Source: Clostridiales bacterium (GTDB lineage: Bacteria; Bacillota; Clostridia; Christensenellales; CAG-138). Taken from it: a stretch of DNA of 28,333 nucleotides. The stretch is taken from positions 1 to 28,333 of the forward strand of contig SFDB01000014.1 of assembly GCA_004558825.1 (NCBI GenBank), read 5' to 3'. Positions 22,963 through 28,333 of this stretch are shown piece after piece; within the stretch, counting starts at the first letter, position 1, and every line of letters begins with the position of its first letter. Under the pieces are notes generated by a model. The model saw nothing but the letters and a program-made list of their open reading frames with translations. It was not told the origin of the DNA and searched no databases. The position numbers were made by a program, and so were the translations under genes.

Positions 22963-24516
22963 ATGCGCATAGGCGTACTCGGCGGTACGTTCGACCCCAT
23001 ACACAACGGCCATATATCCATGGCAAAGCACATACTCCATGAGTTCAAACTCGACAAAGTGCTTATTATGGTCGCGTCCGTTCCGCCGCATAAGGACAGG
23101 CCCGTCACTCGCGGAGAGCTTCGTTTTGAAATGGCTTCAACAGCATGCTCAGCCTACGGCGAATGTATAGAGCCGTGCGGCCTCGAGCTCAAAAGATACG
23201 GCAAAAGCTACACATCCGATACGCTGCGCGAGCTCAGGGCCATGTATCCTGCCGACGACATATATTATATTGTCGGCTCAGATATGCTCGAAAACATACC
23301 ATTTTGGCACGAACCCGACGTCATTCTAAAGCTCTGCACGATAATATGTGTGCGGCGCGGCCGCAAGTTCGATGACGAGCTTTCCGCTCAAACACTCCGC
23401 AGGGAATATGATGCGCGCGTCTGCTTTTCCGGCATGGAGCGGGTAGATATTTCTTCGACCATGATACGCGAGCGCGTCTTTAACGCTGAACCTATACGCG
23501 CCCTCGTGCCGCGCGGCATAGAATCGATAATCTATGAAAATGCATTATATATGCCTGAAAGCATAAAAATAATGTGTGATAAGCTTAAAGCGTCTCTTTC
23601 GCCAAAACGCTTCCGCCACAGCGCGGGCGCATCGCTCGAAGCCGTTGAGCTCGCGGCGAAATACGGGGTCGATGCAAAGCTCGCTCGCGTTGCGGGGCTT
23701 CTGCATGACTGCGCGCGCTATGATATTGCAAAGCAGCTCGAAACTGCCGAGCGCGCCGGCATCGATGCGACGACGGCTCTCGAAAAACCTGAAGGACTGC
23801 TGCACTCCGCAATAGGCGCGTTCGTGGCGAAAACCGAATACGGCATCGACGATGCACGCATACTCGACGCCATATCCGCGCACACCGCCGGCTGCATAAA
23901 CATGACGCCGCTTCAAAAGATAGTATATCTTGCCGACAAACTCGAACCGTCGCGCGACTACGAGGGCGTTGATTTTCTCCGCTCAAAGGCCGCCGAAGGT
24001 CTTGATGCGGGCGTCGTTGCGGCGATGAGTCACTGTATAGATTATATTACGAAAAGCGGCAGACCTCTTGACAAAAGCATACTTCATGCAAGAGAATATA
24101 TAATACAAAAAGCAAACGGAGGAAATGCATTGGACGCTAAAACAAAAGAACAGGTGCTCGGCATCTGCAAGGTACTCTATAACAAAAAGGCCGAGGATAT
24201 CTCTGCGATATACGTCGCCGACAAGACGATAATCGCCGAATGGTTCGTTATATGCAGCGGCCGTTCCGTGCCGCAGGTTAAGGCGCTTTGTGAGGAGCTC
24301 GACGAAAAGTATCCCGAAATGGGGCTCGACCTGCGCCGCAAGGAAGGCTACGCCGAAGGCAGATGGATTGTAATGGACTTCGGAAACATTCTCGTCCATA
24401 TTTTCCACCCCGACGAGCGCAAGTATTACAACATGGAACGGCTCTGGATAGACAGCCCCGAAAGCATAATAGATTATTCGCGTATCGCGGATGCAGAGGA
24501 AGACAAAAAACAATAA
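22963..24516 (+). CDS. NadD-YqeK-RsfS three-domain fusion protein
   Basis: One uninterrupted 517-codon frame encodes three proteins that are usually separate. Residues 1-197 are nicotinate-mononucleotide adenylyltransferase NadD (GGTFDPIHNGH at 7-17, YIVGSDMLENIPFW, ISSTMIRER). Residues of about 203-385 are a YqeK-type HD phosphohydrolase, a family that splits diadenosine tetraphosphate: His219, HD at 248-249 (GLLHDCAR), His281, and Asp325 in YLADKLEPSR. Residues of about 390-510 are ribosomal silencing factor RsfS (ICKVLYNKKAEDI, WFVICSGRS, EGYAEGRWIVMDFGNILVHIFHPDERKYYNMERLW). GGAGG lies 6 bases before ATG 22963. A second ribosome site and a TTG codon precede the RsfS part, so a separate RsfS may also be made. 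The gene order matches the common nadD-yqeK-rsfS cluster. Confidence 0.92.
   Translation: MRIGVLGGTFDPIHNGHISMAKHILHEFKLDKVLIMVASVPPHKDRPVTRGELRFEMASTACSAYGECIEPCGLELKRYGKSYTSDTLRELRAMYPADDIYYIVGSDMLENIPFWHEPDVILKLCTIICVRRGRKFDDELSAQTLRREYDARVCFSGMERVDISSTMIRERVFNAEPIRALVPRGIESIIYENALYMPESIKIMCDKLKASLSPKRFRHSAGASLEAVELAAKYGVDAKLARVAGLLHDCARYDIAKQLETAERAGIDATTALEKPEGLLHSAIGAFVAKTEYGIDDARILDAISAHTAGCINMTPLQKIVYLADKLEPSRDYEGVDFLRSKAAEGLDAGVVAAMSHCIDYITKSGRPLDKSILHAREYIIQKANGGNALDAKTKEQVLGICKVLYNKKAEDISAIYVADKTIIAEWFVICSGRSVPQVKALCEELDEKYPEMGLDLRRKEGYAEGRWIVMDFGNILVHIFHPDERKYYNMERLWIDSPESIIDYSRIADAEEDKKQ
24130..24516 (+). CDS. rsfS: Possible independently initiated ribosomal silencing factor RsfS (internal start)
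   Basis: Within the long frame, GGAGG (24119-24123) is followed after 6 bases by TTG 24130, in frame, giving a 128-residue protein starting (M)DAKTKEQVLGICK. That is the normal RsfS length and start. RsfS binds ribosomal protein L14 and blocks subunit joining when nutrients are scarce. Because no stop codon separates it from the YqeK part, the cell could make the fusion, free RsfS, or both. A missed stop caused by a base error is also possible, but the frame is intact for more than 180 codons on each side. Confidence 0.6.
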   Translation: MDAKTKEQVLGICKVLYNKKAEDISAIYVADKTIIAEWFVICSGRSVPQVKALCEELDEKYPEMGLDLRRKEGYAEGRWIVMDFGNILVHIFHPDERKYYNMERLWIDSPESIIDYSRIADAEEDKKQ

Positions 24517-24573
24517 CCTCGCGCACGGCTTCGATATGCCGTCTATATTGTGCGCAAAATAGGGCGAATAATG

Positions 24574-24602
24574 TTGTAAATACGAAATTGATTTATTATA
24601 AT
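24574..24602 (+). promoter_or_regulatory. Sigma-A promoter of glyA
   Basis: TTGTAA (24574-24579), 17-base spacer, TATAAT (24597-24602). The predicted start near 24609 leaves a leader of about 27 bases, too short for a riboswitch. Confidence 0.75.
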
Positions 24603-24635
24603 ATAACCGACTTCAATAACCGGAGGAAAACAAAA

Positions 24636-25871
24636 ATGATTCAATTTGATCTGATCCGTCAGGCGGACAGTGATATCGCGGAAGCGATGGAAAAAGAGCT
24701 CGAGCGTCAGCGCACGCATATCGAGCTTATTGCATCGGAAAACTTTGTATCCGAAGCCGTCATGGCAGCTATGGGCAGTCATCTTACGAATAAGTATGCC
24801 GAAGGATATCCGGGCAAGCGCTATTACGGCGGCTGTGAATGCGTTGATATCGTTGAGAATATCGCCCGCGACCGTCTTAAGCAGCTTTTCGGCGCCGAGC
24901 ATGCAAACGTACAGCCGCATTCGGGCGCACAGGCAAACCTTTCCGTCTATTTTGCCCTCCTCAACCCCGGCGACACCATCATGGGTATGGATCTTTCGCA
25001 CGGCGGCCATCTCACGCACGGCAGCCCCGTAAATATGTCGGGTAAGTATTTCCATTTTGTACCTTACGGCGTCAGCCGCGAAACGGAACAGATAGATTAC
25101 GATGAAATGAGGCGAATCGCTCTCGAATGCAAGCCCAAGATGATCGTTGCCGGCGCAAGCGCATACCCCAGGGCGATAGACTTCTCTAAGATAGCAGATA
25201 TAGCTCACGAAGTGGGCGCATACTTCATGGTCGATATGGCGCATATTGCAGGCCTCGTCGCCGCAGGGCTACATATGAACCCCGTGCAGTATGCCGATGT
25301 CGTCACATCGACAACCCATAAGACGCTCCGCGGCCCGCGTGGCGGCCTTATTCTCTGCAAGGAATCGCTTGCAAAGCAGATAGACAAGGGCATTTTCCCC
25401 GGCACGCAGGGCGGCCCTCTCATGCACATAATCGCCGCGAAAGCCGTCTGCTTCAAGGAAGCCCTCTCTCCCGAGTTTAAGGCTTATCAGACGCAGGTAG
25501 TAAAGAACGCGTCCGTACTCGCCGAGGCACTTCAGGCAAACGGTATGCGCATCGTTTCGGGCGGTACGGATAATCACCTCATGCTCGTAGACCTCACGGC
25601 ATCAGGCAGGACGGGCAAAGAAGTCGAGGCGCTCCTTGATAAGGCAAACATAACAGTCAATAAGAACACGATACCGTTTGAGACGCGCAGTCCGTTCATC
25701 ACGAGCGGCATCCGCATCGGTACCCCGGCTGCCACAAGCCGCGGACTCAACGAGAACGATATGATACTCATCGCCTCCTTCATCTCGAAGATAGTCGAGA
25801 AGGGCGAAGAGGCTGTCGATGAAGTAAAGCAGTCCGTGCTCGCACTCATGGCGCAGCATCCGCTTTATTAA
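24636..25871 (+). CDS. glyA: Serine hydroxymethyltransferase
   Basis: The 411-residue PLP enzyme converts serine and tetrahydrofolate to glycine and methylenetetrahydrofolate. It has IELIASENFVSEAV (residues 29-42), NKYAEGYPGKRYYGG, VQPHSGAQAN, FMVDMAHIAGL with the PLP-contacting Asp and His, and the PLP lysine K229 in TSTTHKTLRGPRGG. It ends QHPLY. A much longer frame is open upstream to 24363, but it overlaps the RsfS region out of frame. ATG 24636 has GGAGG 9 bases upstream and gives the standard length. Confidence 0.98.
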   Translation: MIQFDLIRQADSDIAEAMEKELERQRTHIELIASENFVSEAVMAAMGSHLTNKYAEGYPGKRYYGGCECVDIVENIARDRLKQLFGAEHANVQPHSGAQANLSVYFALLNPGDTIMGMDLSHGGHLTHGSPVNMSGKYFHFVPYGVSRETEQIDYDEMRRIALECKPKMIVAGASAYPRAIDFSKIADIAHEVGAYFMVDMAHIAGLVAAGLHMNPVQYADVVTSTTHKTLRGPRGGLILCKESLAKQIDKGIFPGTQGGPLMHIIAAKAVCFKEALSPEFKAYQTQVVKNASVLAEALQANGMRIVSGGTDNHLMLVDLTASGRTGKEVEALLDKANITVNKNTIPFETRSPFITSGIRIGTPAATSRGLNENDMILIASFISKIVEKGEEAVDEVKQSVLALMAQHPLY

Positions 25872-25896
25872 TCTTTTAATCGGCTCAGCATATAAA

Positions 25897-25923
25897 GAAA
25901 AAGCGGCTTCAAGCCGCTTTTTC
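25897..25923. terminator. Terminator hairpin after glyA
   Basis: 11-bp stem GAAAAAGCGGC (25897-25907) / GCCGCTTTTTC (25913-25923) with a TTCAA loop and T run. The same stem recurs at 26096-26115 on the far side of repeat copy 3. Confidence 0.85.
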
Positions 25924-26092
25924 GAATTTTTACAGGTTTCGCCTCTCTCATTTGCTCCCGGGCAGCGAAACCCGCAAAGTACGAAAAGTACGAAAACCTC
26001 CGGGTCTTCATCCGTTCTGACGCACATGTCGTCAGAGCCGAATTGAACATAAGTGGCTGCGGCCCCTTATCAACCCCGGGGTTTATTGACAG
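25897..26092 (+). repeat. Dispersed structured intergenic repeat, copy 3
   Basis: Same order of elements as copy 1: first hairpin (shared with the glyA terminator), stem B GGTTTCGC (25935-25942) / GCGAAACC (25965-25972), a tandem AGTACGAAA duplication (25979-25996), stem C TCTGACG (26016-26022) / CGTCAGA (26030-26036), stem D AAGTGGC/GCCCCTT with one mismatch, then AACCCCGGGGTTTATTGACAG. Stems B and C differ from copy 1 by paired T-A to C-G changes. It fills the 270-base gap between the convergent glyA and lipoprotein genes. Confidence 0.85.
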
Positions 26093-26095
26093 ACT

Positions 26096-26117
26096 AAAGC
26101 GGCTGTAGCCGCTTTTT
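26096..26117. terminator. Second copy of the AAGCGGCT hairpin, serving the convergent genes
   Basis: Stem AAAGCGGC (26096-26103) / GCCGCTTT (26108-26115) with a TGTA loop and TTTTT to 26117. It lies 24 bases past the stop of the minus-strand lipoprotein gene; the minus-strand side carries a short TT run only. Confidence 0.65.
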
Positions 26118-26141
26118 CGTATTCAAGTGCGATTTTCAAAC

Positions 26142-27116
26142 CTATCCCACGTAATCCTCCGCATTTATCCTATAGCAGATTTCCCCATTATAAGCTTCAT
26201 ATATGAATTTATCGCTGTACTTAAATGTATTCACAATGAATTTACCATTTTCATATCCCCAGGTGATGATTATCACACCATCTGTGAGTATATGCGCTGT
26301 AGTCATTGTGTCGCCGAACTTATCAAGTATCTCCAAAACCTCGCTCATTGTGCAATTATTTGATTTGCAGCAAGCGTTTAAGTAGGCAATCATCGGTCCG
26401 TAAAGATGATCACTGAGCGCATGAAGCGCAGGATCGGCCGCAGCAAGCGTATCGATATCGACCCCGCATTTCAGCAGGGGCTCATAATCTGCAAATGAAA
26501 CCCTTTTCGCCATTATCGCCGGCGCTCCAACGCAAACCCAATCAGACTTCTTCGCATTTTCATTTCTCCGGACAAAAAAGAAAATTCTCTGTCCGCGGTC
26601 AGTGTCATACATTATATAAGCATTTTTGTTTTTTTCAGGGTATGCGCGCAGTGCGCCGTCACGCAGATACATTGTCGTTATGCTGAGATTCCATTGAAAT
26701 CCGTCGCTGAAAGGTCTTTTAGAACTTAAATCCCTTGTGAATCTAATCTTAAAATCATTCCATCCGCCCTTCTCATCGCTCGTTTTTTCTTTATAATCAA
26801 GGAAAAGTATCTCTTCATATTTATAAACCGGTATATATCTTTCAAAATCCTCCTTGCCGTCTATGTCAACCCTGAAGTCGTTTCCGCATAGAGCATCATT
26901 AAGCTCCACCGCGTCCTTATAATCAAGCATCATTTTAGAAAAAGGTGTAACACCGCGTGCAAATTTTTCCTCGTAAGTAAGTACAGGTTTAATTTTTGCC
27001 GCCGCCCTGTTTAAGTCCGCTTCTTTGCTTCGCGCCAACGCATGTTTGCCTGCGGCGCAGCCGCAAAACAGCATAAATACCAAAAGAACAGATAACACCG
27101 CCGATACTTTTTTCAT
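26142..27116 (-). CDS. Putative lipoprotein, tandem family member 1
   Basis: The 324-residue product starts MKKVSAVLSVLLVFMLFCGC with the lipidated Cys at 20. I chose ATG 27116 over one ten codons upstream because GGTGAG lies just before it and the protein then begins with a normal lipoprotein signal. The mature part shares blocks with the next gene: EEILFLDYKEKT, NAYIMYDTDRGQRIFFF, VSFADYEPLLKCGVDIDTL, ADPALHALSDHLYGPMIAYL, ILTDGVIIITWGYENGKF and a final CYRINAEDYVG. I do not recognise the family. It starts 7 bases after the upstream paralog's stop, so the genes form an operon. Two extra Cys (CCKSNNC) are particular to this copy. Confidence 0.8.
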   Translation of the reverse strand: MKKVSAVLSVLLVFMLFCGCAAGKHALARSKEADLNRAAAKIKPVLTYEEKFARGVTPFSKMMLDYKDAVELNDALCGNDFRVDIDGKEDFERYIPVYKYEEILFLDYKEKTSDEKGGWNDFKIRFTRDLSSKRPFSDGFQWNLSITTMYLRDGALRAYPEKNKNAYIMYDTDRGQRIFFFVRRNENAKKSDWVCVGAPAIMAKRVSFADYEPLLKCGVDIDTLAAADPALHALSDHLYGPMIAYLNACCKSNNCTMSEVLEILDKFGDTMTTAHILTDGVIIITWGYENGKFIVNTFKYSDKFIYEAYNGEICYRINAEDYVG

Positions 27117-27123
27117 AATTATC

Positions 27124-28170
27124 TCACCCCACATAGTCTTCTTCATTTATTCTATAGCAGACGCTTATTCCGTGCGACTCATGCATAAAGTCATCATGGT
27201 ATTCATATGCGTCTACGACAAACTTACCGTCCAGGTACCCCCAATTTATATACAAAACACCGTCTGTGAGTATAAAAGCCGATACCATGCTATAATTACG
27301 CATTTTCCATAGTTCCATCATTCCTGCGACATCATATTCACCGCGTCCGTCCCACTTAAGGTATGCGCTCATTGGTCCATAAAGCTGGTCGCTCACGGCC
27401 TGCATGGCAGGATCAGCCGGAACAAGCGAATCGATGTCCGCTCCCTTTTTAAGCAGCGGCTTGTAATCCGCAAAAGATACTTTTCGAGACATTATTACTG
27501 GAGTACCGACAAGCATCCAGCTGCCGACACGCTCATGACTTTTGTCAAGAAAAAAATATATTCTATGGCCTTCGTTTGTGTCGTACATCACATATGCGTT
27601 ATCAGTGTTCTGGGGATTTTCTCTAAGGGCTCCTCTTCTTAAAAGCATCGCCAATCCGCAAAGCTGGTATGGTCTAAGCTTGATTCCTGTAATATGCGTG
27701 TTATAATCCGTCATAAATCCTATGCGGTAATTTGTCCACCCATGCACTATATCGTCATTTGTCTTTTCCTCATAATCAAGGAAAAGTATCTCATCGTAAT
27801 TGTACACGGGTATTATATAATCATCTTTGCCGTCTATAGAATTCCAAAAATTATTTTCAGGGTTCTCCATGACCAGATACGCCTTACGCTCGTCGCGGTA
27901 ATCGAACACCATGTCCGTCCATGTTGTAACGCTTAATCCGCGGTTAGTATCAAGCTCAGGCACAACAGGCGGTTTTAACGGCGTTTTTTTATTGCTTTCC
28001 GCATCATGCGCGGTTTCGTTAGGCGTTACGCCTGCATTTGCCTCAGCGCTTGAGTCGGGCTCTGTTATCGCAACCGAGCCGTCATTATTTGTATCAACAT
28101 TCACAGTGCAGCCGCAAATTAACAACGCCGTTAACAGGAACGCAAGCGCGACTATAAGTTTCCCTTTCAT
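27124..28170 (-). CDS. Putative lipoprotein, tandem family member 2
   Basis: The 348-residue product has a lipoprotein signal (KGKLIVALAFLLTALLICGC, lipidated Cys at 21), a low-complexity Asn/Asp/Thr/Glu linker to about residue 70, then the shared domain: DEILFLDYEEKTND, NAYVMYDTNEGHRIYFF, VSFADYKPLLKKGADIDSL, ADPAMQAVSDQLYGPMSAYL, ILTDGVLYINWGYLDGKF and CYRINEEDYVG. The function is unknown; the protein would be anchored outside the membrane. GGAGG precedes ATG 28170 with a somewhat long 11-base spacing. It follows a third paralog by about 60 bases and is followed by member 1. Confidence 0.82.
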   Translation of the reverse strand: MKGKLIVALAFLLTALLICGCTVNVDTNNDGSVAITEPDSSAEANAGVTPNETAHDAESNKKTPLKPPVVPELDTNRGLSVTTWTDMVFDYRDERKAYLVMENPENNFWNSIDGKDDYIIPVYNYDEILFLDYEEKTNDDIVHGWTNYRIGFMTDYNTHITGIKLRPYQLCGLAMLLRRGALRENPQNTDNAYVMYDTNEGHRIYFFLDKSHERVGSWMLVGTPVIMSRKVSFADYKPLLKKGADIDSLVPADPAMQAVSDQLYGPMSAYLKWDGRGEYDVAGMMELWKMRNYSMVSAFILTDGVLYINWGYLDGKFVVDAYEYHDDFMHESHGISVCYRINEEDYVG

Positions 28171-28230
28171 GACAGTCTTTTCCTCCCTTACAGTATCGTT
28201 ATTTGTTCATTAGCGCGGCAGTCTCGCTTG

Positions 28231-28333
28231 TCAACCGACGTAATACCTGTCGTCTATCTTGTAGCTCACCTCTATCCCGTACGACTCGATTATGAAGTCC
28301 TCTCTGAACTCGTATCTGTCGACAACATAGTCG
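28231..28333 (-). CDS. C-terminal end of a third paralogous lipoprotein (5' end outside window)
   Basis: Minus-strand frame entering from the right edge and ending at TGA 28233-28231. The visible 34 residues, DYVVDRYEFREDFIIESYG then IEVSYKIDDRYYVG, align with the ends of the two following genes (FVVDAYEYHDDFMHESHG and CYRINEEDYVG). The array therefore has at least three members and continues beyond the window. Confidence 0.8.
   Translation of the reverse strand, partial: DYVVDRYEFREDFIIESYGIEVSYKIDDRYYVG

Noticed and set aside
24363..24635. N-terminal extension of glyA
   Set aside because: The extension overlaps the RsfS coding region in another frame; ATG 24636 has a good ribosome site and gives the standard family length.
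24517..24635. Riboswitch before glyA
   Set aside because: The predicted leader is about 27 bases, too short, and no conserved glycine or purine aptamer core is seen.
25979..25996. Start of a tandem repeat or CRISPR-like array (AGTACGAAA twice)
   Set aside because: Only two units, no spacers; it is a small duplication inside repeat copy 3.

Overview
The window looks like chromosomal DNA from an anaerobic, Gram-positive, spore-forming-type member of Clostridia. The evidence is the hrcA-grpE-dnaK-dnaJ operon under a perfect CIRCE operator, a SpoVB/YabM-type flippase next to a YabN-type MazG, a VanW protein, a DacF-type carboxypeptidase, many Cys-lipidated lipoproteins, strong AGGAGG ribosome sites and sigma-A promoters. 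Base composition is roughly balanced (estimated by eye), ATA is a common isoleucine codon, and several starts are TTG or GTG. No rRNA, tRNA, CRISPR array, integrase or transposase gene was seen.

Layout from left to right. Bases 1-2440: the 3' end of an unidentified membrane protein; a convergent ECF transporter S component; a divergent Crp/Fnr regulator; ispE. Bases 2440-4560: HU and a VanW protein, each with its own sigma-A promoter and terminator. Bases 4580-6590: a frameshifted TupA-like ATP-grasp gene overlapping an N5-(carboxyethyl)ornithine synthase gene. Bases 6598-9651 (minus): flippase and mazG. Bases 10105-14962 (minus): the heat-shock operon. Bases 15380-16117 (minus): a lipoprotein. 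Bases 16231-19790 (minus): pgk-tpiA-gpmI. Bases 20139-22813: an LRR-like lipoprotein and a DacF-type carboxypeptidase. Bases 22963-25871: a single ORF encoding NadD, YqeK and RsfS in series, then glyA. Bases 26142-28333 (minus): at least three tandem paralogous lipoproteins, the last cut by the window end.

Most genes are housekeeping. The less ordinary content is: (1) a dispersed intergenic repeat in three copies, all in the same orientation, with stems kept by compensatory T-A/C-G changes, and with locus-specific hairpins duplicated on both sides of two copies; (2) the NadD-YqeK-RsfS fusion, with an in-frame ribosome site and TTG start just before the RsfS part; (3) the ATP-grasp plus carboxyethyl-ornithine synthase pair, which suggests an N-carboxyethyl amino acid decoration of a surface polymer and whose first gene carries a one-base frameshift; (4) a dyad exactly at -41.5 of the ECF transporter promoter, beside the Crp/Fnr gene; (5) the tandem lipoprotein family of unknown function.

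All calls come from reading the sequence and from remembered family features; no database search was run.
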